A DNA stretch of 32,412 nt from Ruminococcus sp. (GCA_017513795.1 JAFXEJ010000089.1:1-32412), one strand, 5' to 3'; counted from the stretch's first letter, positions 24,106 through 32,373 are shown. Notes: generated by a model not told the origin, from the letters alone. Translations and numbers: made by a program.

Positions 24106-26682
24106 ATGAATTACTTTAATCAGGATGGAGAAAAAGTAATCAGTCAGCTTGGCTCTGACAGAACAAAAGGTCTGACTGACGCTCAGGTGACCGAAAGCCG
24201 TCAGAAATACGGCGAAAATGCCATTACCGAGGAAAAACAGAAAAGCATCTTTATGGTGTTTCTGGAGCAGTTCGCTGATCTTCTTGTTGCGATCCTCATA
24301 ATTGCGTCGATCGTTTCAATGATAAGCGGCGAGATAGGAAGTACTATCGTTATCCTTGTTGTTCTTATCATGAATGCTATTCTTGGTACCGCACAGCACG
24401 TCAAGGCTCAGAAATCGCTCAACAGCCTCAAGGCTATGAGTTCGCCCAATGCAAGAGTTATCAGAAACGGCGCTCAGACGGAAATTCCGGCATCAGAGGT
24501 TGTAGTCGGCGATATCCTCCTCATTGAAGCCGGTAACGTTGCCGCTGCTGACGGACGTCTTCTTGAAGCGGCTTCACTCCAGATAAACGAAAGTGCTCTC
24601 ACCGGAGAATCACTCAACGTTACAAAGTCTGTTGACACTATCGAAAAGGATGAACTTCCTCTCGGCGACCGTGTGAATATGATCTACAGCGGTTCAAATA
24701 TCTCCAACGGACGTGGTGTGGCAGTTGTTACAGCTGTCGGAATGGACACTGAAATCGGTAAGATTGCTTCACTCATGCAGAATGCAAAGAAGAAAAAGAC
24801 TCCGCTTCAGGTAAGTCTCGACAAGTTCAGCAAGATTCTTTCCATTGCCGTTATTGCTATCTGTATCGGCGTATTCCTCATGACATACTTCCTCAACGAC
24901 AAGCCTGTTGTTGACGCTATGATGTTTGCAGTAGCTCTTGCAGTTGCCGCAATTCCTGAGGCTCTCAGCTCAATTATCACTATCTCGCTTGCTATCGGTA
25001 CACAGAAGATGTCAAAGCAGAAGGCTATTATCAAGGATCTCAAGGCTGTTGAGGGACTTGGCTGTGTATCTATCATCTGCTCCGACAAGACAGGTACACT
25101 TACACAGAATAAAATGACAGTCCGTGATACAACGGCTCCCAGCTTCCGTGCAACTCAGGAACTCAAGTTTGCTATGGCACTCTGTAACGATGCCGCAAAA
25201 TCAGGCGATGCATGGCTTGGTGATCCTACTGAAACAGCTTTGTCTGCTTATCTCGGCGATGAGGAATACAGCAGAATCCGTACAGAAAATCCCCGTATCG
25301 ACGAAATTCCTTTCGACAGCGACAGAAAACTCATGACAACTGTACACAACTTCAACGGTGAGCGTACAGCATTCACAAAGGGCGCTGTTGATGTTCTTCT
25401 TCCGAGAATGAGATATGTTCTTGAGGATGAAGATATCCGTCCATTTAATCCTGAGGATTTAGAGGAAATAAAAAGAGCAAACCTCGGCTACTCTGAAAAC
25501 GGCATGAGAGTTCTCTGCTTTGCGAAGAAGATACTCAAAACAGATGCCGCAGTTACTCTCGATGATGAGTGCGATTACATCTTCGTCGGACTTGCGGCTA
25601 TGACTGATCCTCCCCGTGAGGAAAGCAAGGCTGCCGTTGCAGAGTGTATTTCTGCCGGAATCAAGCCTATCATGATTACAGGCGACCACAAGCTTACTGC
25701 TGTTGCTATCGCTAAGGAAATCGGTATCTACAAGGACGGCGATATCGCTATGGACGGTACCGAACTTGATAATATTTCTGACGAGGAACTTTCTGCAAAG
25801 CTGGAGAAAATCTCCGTATATGCACGAGTTTCACCTGTTCACAAAATCAGAATCGTTGGTCTGTGGCAGGCTAAGGAAATGGTAGTTGCCATGACCGGCG
25901 ACGGTGTAAATGACGCTCCCGCGCTTAAAAAAGCTGACGTCGGCGTTGCAATGGGAATCACCGGAACAGAGGTTTCAAAGGATGCCGCTTCAATGATTCT
26001 TGCAGATGACAACTTTGCTACTATCGTCAAGGCTGTCGCAAACGGACGCTGCATCTACGGCAATATCAAGAACGCTATCAAGTTCCTTCTTGCCGGAAAT
26101 GCCGCTGCTATCCTTGTAGTTCTTCTGACTACAATTCTCAATCTGCCGCTGCCTTTCAGTCCGGTACACCTTCTGTTCATCAACCTTCTTACAGATTCAC
26201 TTCCGGCGCTTGCTCTCTGTATGGAGCCTATGCAGCCCGGAGTTATGAAGGAAAAACCACGTTCATCCAAGGAATCCATTCTCAACAAGGAAACAAGCGT
26301 GTATATCCTTGTTCACAGTATCATGATAGCTTCATGCGTAATGGCTGCATTCATGATCGGAAACGGCATTTCAGCTGCTATGGCAAGCACAATGGCATTC
26401 GGAACACTCTGTCTTGCACGTCTTTTTGAGGGCTTTGACAGCCGTGGAAAATACTCACTTGCCAAGCTTGGCTTCACAAAGAATATGTTCTCAATCGGTG
26501 CATTCCTTGCCGGAGCACTTTTCCTTGTGTGCGCCCTTATGATAACTCCTGTACACGGCTTCATGAATGTAAGCAATGACTTTACTGCCGTAAATCTGCT
26601 TCAGGTAGTCGGATTTGCTGTAATTCCTTTTGCCGTTACACAGATTCTCAGAATGGTCAGAGAGGCTGTTTCAAAGAAATAA
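24106..26682 (+). CDS. P2-type cation-transporting ATPase (Ca2+ or Mn2+ export)
   Basis: An 858-aa cation pump. Motifs: TGES (166-169) in the actuator domain, the phosphorylation site DKTGT with Asp327, KGAVDVLL in the nucleotide domain, and TGDGVND (597-603). PEAL in M4 and NLLTD in M6 supply acidic or Asn metal ligands as in SERCA-type Ca2+ pumps. The manganese riboswitch upstream points to Mn2+ efflux, as with YoaB of Lactococcus; Ca2+ remains possible. Start 24106 is chosen over 24055: the longer frame would begin in the terminator's T tract, and CGGAGAAAG precedes 24106. There is no terminator after the gene; another promoter starts 2 nt past the stop. Confidence 0.95.
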   Translation: MNYFNQDGEKVISQLGSDRTKGLTDAQVTESRQKYGENAITEEKQKSIFMVFLEQFADLLVAILIIASIVSMISGEIGSTIVILVVLIMNAILGTAQHVKAQKSLNSLKAMSSPNARVIRNGAQTEIPASEVVVGDILLIEAGNVAAADGRLLEAASLQINESALTGESLNVTKSVDTIEKDELPLGDRVNMIYSGSNISNGRGVAVVTAVGMDTEIGKIASLMQNAKKKKTPLQVSLDKFSKILSIAVIAICIGVFLMTYFLNDKPVVDAMMFAVALAVAAIPEALSSIITISLAIGTQKMSKQKAIIKDLKAVEGLGCVSIICSDKTGTLTQNKMTVRDTTAPSFRATQELKFAMALCNDAAKSGDAWLGDPTETALSAYLGDEEYSRIRTENPRIDEIPFDSDRKLMTTVHNFNGERTAFTKGAVDVLLPRMRYVLEDEDIRPFNPEDLEEIKRANLGYSENGMRVLCFAKKILKTDAAVTLDDECDYIFVGLAAMTDPPREESKAAVAECISAGIKPIMITGDHKLTAVAIAKEIGIYKDGDIAMDGTELDNISDEELSAKLEKISVYARVSPVHKIRIVGLWQAKEMVVAMTGDGVNDAPALKKADVGVAMGITGTEVSKDAASMILADDNFATIVKAVANGRCIYGNIKNAIKFLLAGNAAAILVVLLTTILNLPLPFSPVHLLFINLLTDSLPALALCMEPMQPGVMKEKPRSSKESILNKETSVYILVHSIMIASCVMAAFMIGNGISAAMASTMAFGTLCLARLFEGFDSRGKYSLAKLGFTKNMFSIGAFLAGALFLVCALMITPVHGFMNVSNDFTAVNLLQVVGFAVIPFAVTQILRMVREAVSKK

Positions 26683-26683
26683 A

Positions 26684-26712
26684 TTGACGAAAAATTTCAT
26701 ATATGCTATAAT
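26684..26712 (+). promoter_or_regulatory. Strong putative promoter just after the ATPase stop codon
   Basis: TTGACG (26684-26689), a 17-nt spacer and TATAAT (26707-26712) with TGC before it (extended -10). It lies 330 nt before the next start codon, and the inverted-repeat element lies between. Confidence 0.7.
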
Positions 26713-26771
26713 TAACCTGTCCGGTATAATAGCAGTTATCATCTTATCAGAGATTTATATATGTTTTGATT

Positions 26772-26971
26772 GAGGAAAACCCTTTTGAAAAAGGGTTGTT
26801 CCTCAAACTCCTTTCCTAAAACTTTCAGTATTAAATTTCAGCCGGATAGAGTGTGCTTGAAGAAAAACATAATTTTCTTATTGTTTATGCACACTCTATC
26901 CGGCTGAAATTAGTATTAAAAGTCTTTGGAAGGGGGCTTGGGGGAAACCTTTCCTCAGAAAGGTTTCCCCC
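26772..26971. repeat. Large inverted-repeat element (two hairpin arms head to head)
   Basis: Two arms of about 83-85 nt face each other. The inner 22 nt are perfect complements (26835-26856 and 26889-26910, core GCCGGATAGAGTGTGC) around a 32-nt AT-rich spacer. Each arm also carries, in the same relative place, a short C/T-rich link (AAACTCCTTTCC versus AAGCCCCCTTCC) and an outer hairpin: 26772-26804 (GAGGAAAACCC type) and 26940-26971 (perfect 14-bp stem, GGGGGAAACC type). No gene is contained. This looks like a dispersed ruminococcal palindromic repeat present as an inverted pair. Confidence 0.75.
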
Positions 26972-27041
26972 AATAAATGCATATAAACCTTTAATAAGAA
27001 AATCACAGTTATTCCAGACAGGTTTTTTGGAGGATAAAGCT

Positions 27042-27473
27042 ATGGAATTTATTCTTGGTATAGTTATTATAGTAGTTCTTTGTATAATACTGGGAGTTCG
27101 AGCGGATTTTATGATAATCGGTGCTTTGGGAATTCTCGGTCTGATAGTTCTGGCGACGGCGTTATTTTTCATCATATTCATGGGGATTCTTCTTTTTTCA
27201 AAGAAGAAAGAAGCTGTTTTCGGCGGCGTAGAAAAAAAGGACGACAGAAAATTCAAAACAGCCGTCTACATTATAGAGGGCAAGGAATATCAGTGCTTTT
27301 TTCCGGCAGAACCGGAATTTGTATACAAAAAAGACAAGACATACCGTGTGATGCTTAATCGCCGGCTGGGACGTGTTTTCGACGGTTTTGCGATTACGAC
27401 GTGCATCTGCGGATTTTTATTCAGCATTGCTGCCATTACCGGTGCAGTTATGCTGGTTCTGTGGATAATATAG
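27042..27473 (+). CDS. Small membrane protein of unknown function
   Basis: A 143-aa protein with two hydrophobic segments at the N-terminus (about 2-18 and 23-51), a Lys-rich soluble loop (about 52-112, with KTAVYIIEGKEYQCFFP) and a C-terminal TM segment (about 117-142). I do not recognise a family. GGAGG (27029-27033) fixes the start. A longer in-frame ATG at 26853 would run translation through the inverted repeat and is rejected. It heads a tight cluster with the amidohydrolase (19-nt gap) and ymdB. Confidence 0.8.
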   Translation: MEFILGIVIIVVLCIILGVRADFMIIGALGILGLIVLATALFFIIFMGILLFSKKKEAVFGGVEKKDDRKFKTAVYIIEGKEYQCFFPAEPEFVYKKDKTYRVMLNRRLGRVFDGFAITTCICGFLFSIAAITGAVMLVLWII

Positions 27474-27492
27474 AATTCGAAAGGACAGGCGC

Positions 27493-28296
27493 ATGAAATA
27501 TTTTGATTTCCACACACATGCATTTACAGATCAGCTTGCGGAACGTGCAGTTTCCGGACTGAGCGAAACAAGTGGAATCGAGCCGGCAACGGACGGAACT
27601 CTTGGCGGTCTGAGAAAAATCATGGGTAAAAACGGCATAAGCGGAGCAATGATACTTCCTGTTGCGACAAAACCCACTCAGCAGACGACAATTAACAACT
27701 GGGCGGCTGAGATAATGGGGGACGGGATTTTCTGCTGCGGCTCGGTTCATCCCGACGCTGAGGATGCAGTACAGGAGCTTCGCCGTATAAAGTCACTGGG
27801 ACTGTACGGCGTGAAGCTTCACTCGGAGTATCAGTATTTCTGTCCGGACGAGGAGAGGATGTTTCCGCTTTACGAGGAAATGGAAAAACTCGGACTTATT
27901 GCTGTTTTTCACGGCGGCTGGGATCCTTACGGACAAGATGAGGTACGGGCAGTTCCACGAAGCTTCGCCACAGTTGCGGAAGAATTTCCGCATCTCAGGA
28001 TAGTTTCGGCACACATGGGCGGCATGAGGCTGTGGGATGACGTTGAACGGTATATTGCCGGAAAGTACGAAAATATATGGCTTGATACAGGCGTAGTTGC
28101 AAATTATATCAGCGAGGAGCAGATGCTCAGACTTATCAGGCTTCACGGAGCAGACAGAGTTCTTTTCGGAAGTGACTGTCCGTGGGATAATCCGGCGGAG
28201 GAAATTTCACTTATAAATCGTCTGCCGTTGTCGGAAGAAGAACGAGAGAGTATTTTTTATAAAAATGCGGAAATGCTTATAGGGATAAAGGAGTAG
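27493..28296 (+). CDS. Amidohydrolase-family metal-dependent hydrolase
   Basis: A 267-aa TIM-barrel hydrolase of the amidohydrolase-2 type. Metal-binding and active-site motifs in order: FDFHTH (HxH at 7 and 9), GVKLHSEYQ, VFHGGWDP, VSAHMGG and the terminal FGSDCPWDNP, whose Asp is the expected catalytic residue. Relatives include decarboxylases and lactone or amide hydrolases, so the substrate cannot be named. AAAGGACAGG precedes the ATG. It ends 5 nt before ymdB, so the two are cotranscribed. Confidence 0.9.
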   Translation: MKYFDFHTHAFTDQLAERAVSGLSETSGIEPATDGTLGGLRKIMGKNGISGAMILPVATKPTQQTTINNWAAEIMGDGIFCCGSVHPDAEDAVQELRRIKSLGLYGVKLHSEYQYFCPDEERMFPLYEEMEKLGLIAVFHGGWDPYGQDEVRAVPRSFATVAEEFPHLRIVSAHMGGMRLWDDVERYIAGKYENIWLDTGVVANYISEEQMLRLIRLHGADRVLFGSDCPWDNPAEEISLINRLPLSEEERESIFYKNAEMLIGIKE

Positions 28297-28301
28297 GGAA
28301 T

Positions 28302-29072
28302 ATGAAAAAACTTCTGTTTATAGGGGATGTTGTCGGAAAGGCAGGCTGTGATTTTCTGCGGTCAAAGCTTCCGCAGATAAAGCGTGAGTACGGTGTTGAT
28401 GTGACCGTCGTAAACGGCGAAAATTCCGCTCAGGGCAATGGAATCACACAGCAGTCTGCTGATATGATAATCCGTGCCGGTGCGGATGTTATCACTACCG
28501 GAAATCATGCTTTCCGCCGCCGAGAGGCTCTTGAAATTTACGATGAGGATTATATTATCCGTCCGGCAAATTATCCGGAGGGCGGCTGTATCGGCAAGGG
28601 TGTATGCGTTCTCGATATGGGAGCATATTCCGTTGCTGTTGTGAATCTCATGGGCACTGTCGGACTTGATCCGCTTGATAATCCGTTCACGAAGATAGAC
28701 GAAATACTTGAAAATACAGATACAAAAAATATTTTTGTGGATTTCCATGCTGAAGCTACTTCTGAAAAGAAGGCAATGGGATTCTTCCTTGACGGCAGAG
28801 TTACGGGTGTTTTCGGAACTCATACGCACGTTCAGACTGCTGATGAGTGTATTCTTCGCAGCGGAACTGCATATATAACGGATGCCGGAATGACAGGGCC
28901 GGAGTATTCCTGCCTCGGTGTAGAGATAAAGCCGGCACTTGACAGACTGCGTTTCCGTATGCCGGTTAAGTTCAGAGAGTCCGAGGAAAAATGCTTTTTA
29001 TGCGGAATTGTAGTAACCTTTGATGAAAAAAGCGGCAAATCGCACAAAATTGAGAGGATAAATATAAGATAA
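28302..29072 (+). CDS. ymdB: YmdB-type metallophosphoesterase (TIGR00282 family)
   Basis: A 256-aa calcineurin-like phosphoesterase with dinuclear metal ligands visible: Asp9 in FIGDVVGKAG, Glu40-Asn41 in VNGENSAQGNG, Asn68-His69 in TTGNHAFRRRE, then VDFHAEATSEKKAMGFFLDGRV and GTHTHVQTADE. B. subtilis YmdB is a cAMP phosphodiesterase that affects biofilm and motility decisions. There the gene lies between rny and spoVS. Here spoVS follows but rny does not precede. AAAGGAGTAGGGA supplies the ribosome binding site. Confidence 0.94.
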   Translation: MKKLLFIGDVVGKAGCDFLRSKLPQIKREYGVDVTVVNGENSAQGNGITQQSADMIIRAGADVITTGNHAFRRREALEIYDEDYIIRPANYPEGGCIGKGVCVLDMGAYSVAVVNLMGTVGLDPLDNPFTKIDEILENTDTKNIFVDFHAEATSEKKAMGFFLDGRVTGVFGTHTHVQTADECILRSGTAYITDAGMTGPEYSCLGVEIKPALDRLRFRMPVKFRESEEKCFLCGIVVTFDEKSGKSHKIERINIR

Positions 29073-29095
29073 TTCACAAACTTCTCGAAAAACAC

Positions 29096-29124
29096 TTGCA
29101 ATTTGACTGGAGATATGGTATATT
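29096..29124 (+). promoter_or_regulatory. Putative promoter for spoVS
   Basis: TTGCAA (29096-29101), a 17-nt spacer and TATATT (29119-29124) preceded by TGG (extended -10). It leaves a leader of about 95 nt before the spoVS start. Confidence 0.55.
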
Positions 29125-29226
29125 AATAGTAAGAAAATCCGTAGAAACTAATTTTGTTTTTATGGATGTCTTAACCAGCGCACTAAAAGTCGCACAAAAA
29201 AATTTACTCACAGGAGGGTTATTACC

Positions 29227-29487
29227 ATGGAAGTTTTAAAAGTAAAATCAAATTCATCACCAAACAAAGTTGCCGGTGCTGTTGCAGGCGTTATCAGAGA
29301 GAACAAGGCTGTTGAAGTTCAGGCAGTCGGCGCAGGCGCTGCAAACCAGGCTATCAAGGCTATCGCTATTGCAAGAGGATATCTCGCTCCTATCGGAATA
29401 GACCTCATCTGCATTCCCGCTTTCGCTAATATCCAGATCGACGGCGAGGAAAGAACAGCTATCAAGCTGATTTGCGAACAGAGATAA
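29227..29487 (+). CDS. spoVS: Stage V sporulation protein S
   Basis: An 86-aa Alba-like protein, the full family length, with the highly conserved MEVLKVKSNSSPNKVAGAVAG start, AVGAGAANQAIKAIAIARGY and the ERTAIKLICE end. In Bacillus it acts in spore coat and septation stages. It is also kept in Clostridia not known to form spores, so it does not prove sporulation here. A perfect AGGAGGG lies upstream. It has its own promoter and terminator, so it may be expressed apart from ymdB and recG. Confidence 0.97.
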   Translation: MEVLKVKSNSSPNKVAGAVAGVIRENKAVEVQAVGAGAANQAIKAIAIARGYLAPIGIDLICIPAFANIQIDGEERTAIKLICEQR

Positions 29488-29502
29488 AATTTGATTTTTC
29501 AG

Positions 29503-29532
29503 GGACGGACACATTGTCCGTCCTTTGATTTT
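29503..29532 (+). terminator. Intrinsic terminator after spoVS
   Basis: GGACGGACA (29503-29511) and TGTCCGTCC (29515-29523) form a 9-bp stem with a 3-nt loop, then TTTGATTTT. It sits 17 nt before the recG start, so recG expression may depend on read-through or on an unseen promoter. Confidence 0.85.
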
Positions 29533-29548
29533 GAATGGAGGTGAGACT

Positions 29549-31585
29549 ATGCCGTCAAAGCTTTTCGGTCAGATAGAATATCTTAAAGGCGTAGGCAGCG
29601 CAAGGGGCGAAAAATACCGTAAACTCGGCATAAACTCGCCGTATGAGCTGATTTATCATATCCCGAGGGCGTATCTTGATTTCCGCACTCATGTGCCGGT
29701 CTGTCAGGCACCGCTGAACGAATACAGCGTGCTGAAACTCACGATTTTCAGAAAGCTTCCGCCGCAGAGAATAAGGGGCGGTCTTGTGATATGCAAGGCG
29801 GCTGCAAGCGACGGCAGAGATGATATCCTCATCGTGATTTACAACAACGTCTACGGATTTCAGGCGCTTAAAGAGGGCGAGACGTACTATATGTACGGCA
29901 AAGTCTCGGGAAATCTTCTCCGCAGGGAAATTACTGCGCCGGTGCATATCCGTGCCGACGAAAAAATATTGATTCAGCCTGTATATCGCCTTACACAGGG
30001 ACTTTCAGTCAGCATGGTGAGAACCAATATGCGTCAGGCACTGAATCTTCTTCACGATGAATCAATCGAAACTCTGCCGGAAAGCATAATCAGCCGGTAT
30101 GGTCTGAGTCCGCTTGGCTGGGCGCTGGAAAATATACATTTCCCCGAAAGCGAGGCGGCGTCTGAGACTGCAAGAAAACGACTTGCCTTTGACGAACTGC
30201 TGAAATTACAGCTCGGAATGTCCATGATGAAAAGCCGCAGCCGCCGGAATACAGCCTTTAAAATGGATGAGAACGTTGATTATCAGGAATTTGAAAGAAA
30301 TCTGCCGTTTGAAATGACAGGAGATCAGCAGAAAGCTGTCCGTGAGATAATTTCAGATATGTGCCGTGATATTCCGATGAATCGTCTTTTACAGGGCGAT
30401 GTCGGAAGCGGAAAGACAGCTGTTGCGGCGGCGGCATGCTATTTTGCGGCAAAAAACGGAGTTCAGGCGGCGCTTATGGCTCCTACTGAGATTCTTGCGA
30501 CACAGCATTTCCGGACGCTTGAGGGCTTTCTTGAACCATTCGGCGTGAAAGTCTGTCTGCTGACGGGATCGCTGACCGCAAAGAAAAAAGCCGCTGTCCG
30601 TGAGCAGATAGAACAGGGCGAAATCGACGTTATCGTGGGAACTCATGCGATAATTCAGAAAGATGTAAATTATAAATCGCTGGCGCTTGTTATTACGGAT
30701 GAGCAGCATCGTTTCGGAGTTGCTCAGCGTGCGGCACTGGCGGAAAAGGGAAGTTCTCCGCACAAGCTTGTAATGTCCGCAACGCCGATTCCGAGAACGC
30801 TTGCGCTTATTATTTACGGAGATCTCGATATATCGGCAATAACTCAGCTTCCCAAGGGCAGAAGTCCTGTGGAAACCTATGCTGTTACGGGAAAACTTCG
30901 CAGTCGTGCATTCGGATTCGTCCGGAAAAAGCTGGACGAGGGACGTCAGGCTTATGTAGTCTGCCCGATGATAGAGGACAGCGAAAGCGATCTTTTTGCT
31001 GTGAAATCGTATGCGGAAGACGCTGCAAACGGCAATCTGAAAGGGTACTCAACGGCTTTGCTTCACGGAAGGATGAGTGCCGCCGAAAAAGACCGCACAA
31101 TGAAGAAATTCCGTGAGGGAGAAATTCAGGTACTTATCTGCACGACTGTTGTAGAAGTCGGCGTGGATGTTCCGAATGCGGCGGTAATGGTCATCGAAAA
31201 TGCCGAAAGATTCGGACTTTCACAGCTTCATCAGCTTCGTGGCCGAGTTGGACGAGGACAGCATGAAAGCTCGTGTATTCTCATCACGGACAACACTTCG
31301 GACGAGTGCGTGAAGCGAATGAAGATAATGTCCTCGACGACGGACGGCTTTAAGATTTCGGAGGAAGATTTGAAAATGAGAGGACCGGGAGATTTCTTCG
31401 GCAGTGCTCAGCATGGACTTCCGCCGCTGAAAATTGCCGATATTGCGTGTAATATGGAGCTGATGAACATGGCGCAGAACTGTGCACGGGAGCTTCTTTC
31501 GGCTGATCCGACACTTTCAAAGCCGGAACACAGGGCACTGAAAATGGATGTTCTCAGGCTTTTTGAGAAGGATATTACGGGATAG
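29549..31585 (+). CDS. recG: ATP-dependent DNA helicase RecG
   Basis: A 678-aa branch-migrating helicase for stalled forks and Holliday junctions. An N-terminal wedge/OB region (about 1-240, with YLKGVGSARGEKYRKLGI and YHIPRAYLDFR) precedes the SF2 core. Walker A is GDVGSGKT (283-290), DEQH is at 384-387 (TDEQHRFGVAQRAAL), and later motifs are SATPIPRTLAL, HGRMSAAEKD, CTTVVEVGVDVPNA and QLRGRVGRGQ. The start is ATG 29549 with GGAGGTGA just upstream, not the TTG at 29525 that precedes that site. All motifs are intact. Confidence 0.97.
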   Translation: MPSKLFGQIEYLKGVGSARGEKYRKLGINSPYELIYHIPRAYLDFRTHVPVCQAPLNEYSVLKLTIFRKLPPQRIRGGLVICKAAASDGRDDILIVIYNNVYGFQALKEGETYYMYGKVSGNLLRREITAPVHIRADEKILIQPVYRLTQGLSVSMVRTNMRQALNLLHDESIETLPESIISRYGLSPLGWALENIHFPESEAASETARKRLAFDELLKLQLGMSMMKSRSRRNTAFKMDENVDYQEFERNLPFEMTGDQQKAVREIISDMCRDIPMNRLLQGDVGSGKTAVAAAACYFAAKNGVQAALMAPTEILATQHFRTLEGFLEPFGVKVCLLTGSLTAKKKAAVREQIEQGEIDVIVGTHAIIQKDVNYKSLALVITDEQHRFGVAQRAALAEKGSSPHKLVMSATPIPRTLALIIYGDLDISAITQLPKGRSPVETYAVTGKLRSRAFGFVRKKLDEGRQAYVVCPMIEDSESDLFAVKSYAEDAANGNLKGYSTALLHGRMSAAEKDRTMKKFREGEIQVLICTTVVEVGVDVPNAAVMVIENAERFGLSQLHQLRGRVGRGQHESSCILITDNTSDECVKRMKIMSSTTDGFKISEEDLKMRGPGDFFGSAQHGLPPLKIADIACNMELMNMAQNCARELLSADPTLSKPEHRALKMDVLRLFEKDITG

Positions 31586-31618
31586 GTGTGTCCCGCATGA
31601 TTCACGATAAAATATAAC

Positions 31619-31640
31619 GGGCGAACTCATATGTTCGCCC
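31619..31640. terminator. Terminator hairpin between recG and the XRE gene
   Basis: GGGCGAAC and GTTCGCCC pair around TCATAT. The plus-strand tail ATTTTGATG is short. On the minus strand the tail GTTATATTTTATC is also only moderately T-rich. It probably serves both convergent genes, with modest strength. Confidence 0.65.
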
Positions 31641-31653
31641 ATTTTGATGAGGT

Positions 31654-31857
31654 TCAATCATCAGTTATTACAAAAAGGTCGTTTGGCGTACATTCAAGTA
31701 TCTGACACAAAGCTTCGATATTTTCGAGCTTTATCATTTTTGTTTCATTGTTGACCATTTTTATAAAATTGCCATAGCTCATTCCAAGCTGCTTGTAAAG
31801 CCAATATTTCGTTTTGTTTTTATTATATAATAATTTCAAGATATTAAGTTTTATCAT
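31654..31857 (-). CDS. Small XRE/Cro-type helix-turn-helix regulator
   Basis: A 67-aa protein that is nearly all one Cro/C1-type HTH domain: KLLYNKNKTKYWLYKQLGM, MSYGNFIKMVNNETK (recognition helix region) and the close LENIEALCQILECTPNDLF. This form without an added sensor domain is common in chromosomal and toxin-antitoxin-like regulators. AAAGGAG lies upstream of the ATG. It is divergent from the 60-aa gene at 31978. Codon use is more AT-rich than in neighbouring core genes, hinting at an accessory origin. Confidence 0.9.
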   Translation of the reverse strand: MIKLNILKLLYNKNKTKYWLYKQLGMSYGNFIKMVNNETKMIKLENIEALCQILECTPNDLFVITDD

Positions 31858-31882
31858 AATAACTCTCCTTTACAGTAGATAT

Positions 31883-31890
31883 TGTATACA
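31883..31890. promoter_or_regulatory. Possible operator palindrome TGTATACA
   Basis: A perfect 8-nt palindrome 26 nt upstream of the XRE start, in the shared intergenic space. The position suits autoregulation by the HTH protein. So short a palindrome can arise by chance in AT-rich DNA. Confidence 0.25.
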
Positions 31891-31916
31891 TTATCTATTT
31901 TATTATTTATATACTC

Positions 31917-31945
31917 TTGACATATAGTCGAAAAAATTATATAAT
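31917..31945 (+). promoter_or_regulatory. Perfect consensus promoter for the 60-aa gene
   Basis: TTGACA (31917-31922), a 17-nt spacer and TATAAT (31940-31945) match sigma-A consensus exactly. An exact consensus upstream of such a small gene is notable and suggests strong expression unless it is repressed. Confidence 0.8.
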
Positions 31946-31977
31946 GAATACATAATATGGAATGCAAGGTGATGTAT

Positions 31978-32160
31978 ATGTATAAAGAAGAACTTGAAAA
32001 AGCGGTGAACAAATTAATAAAGGAAATGGAGCAGTCAATGCTCGAAGAAATTCACGGAGCGGTCTGCAACGACAGTCTTAATGACTTCGACTGCATAGAA
32101 AAAATTTTAGAAATTTTTGAAAAAAATGGAATCAGATGCGGCACAAGGCACGATTTTTAA
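31978..32160 (+). CDS. 60-residue protein of unknown function
   Basis: A small, helical, acidic protein (MYKEELEKAVNKLIKEMEQ opening) with three short helices predicted by eye and two cysteines. There is no signal or TM segment, and I do not recognise it. AAGGTG (31966-31971) is 6 nt before ATG 31978. In-frame ATGs at 31957 and 31972 lie before or against that site. It is divergent from the XRE gene and has a perfect consensus promoter. The pair might be a regulator and its target. Confidence 0.7.
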   Translation: MYKEELEKAVNKLIKEMEQSMLEEIHGAVCNDSLNDFDCIEKILEIFEKNGIRCGTRHDF

Positions 32161-32219
32161 CCGAAATACAGGCGAAAACAAGAAATTTAAAAAAATTCGA
32201 AATTTTTTTCAAAAAACGC

Positions 32220-32248
32220 TTGACAAATCGAAAAAGTTGTGATATAAT
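32220..32248 (+). promoter_or_regulatory. Consensus promoter for the tRNA cluster
   Basis: TTGACA (32220-32225), a 17-nt spacer and TATAAT (32243-32248), an exact consensus match about 50 nt before tRNA-Val. This is as expected for a stable-RNA operon. Confidence 0.85.
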
Positions 32249-32295
32249 TAATATCGTCGTCAGGGCGGAACACAAAAAGCTCTGAGGAAAACAGT

Positions 32296-32371
32296 GGGGG
32301 TTTAGCTCAGCTGGGAGAGCATCTGCCTTACAAGCAGAGGGTCACAGGTTCGAGCCCTGTAGTCCCCACCA
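32296..32371 (+). tRNA. tRNA-Val (anticodon TAC)
   Basis: 76 nt including an encoded CCA (32369-32371). The acceptor GGGGGTT pairs with AGTCCCC with G-T wobbles. The D stem is GCTC/GAGC, the anticodon stem TCTGC/GCAGA with loop CTTACAA, and the T stem ACAGG/CCTGT with loop TTCGAGC. The anticodon TAC is at 32329-32331. Confidence 0.97.
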
Positions 32372-32373
32372 CT

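Noticed and set aside
26853-27041. A 63-residue in-frame N-terminal extension of the membrane protein at 27042
   Set aside because: It runs through the inverted-repeat element and its hairpins, has no ribosome binding site at 26853, and a good GGAGG lies just before 27042.
29100-29226. A sigma-H type promoter for spoVS, as in Bacillus
   Set aside because: No AGGA-type -35 with GAAT at proper spacing was found; the visible elements are sigma-A like.
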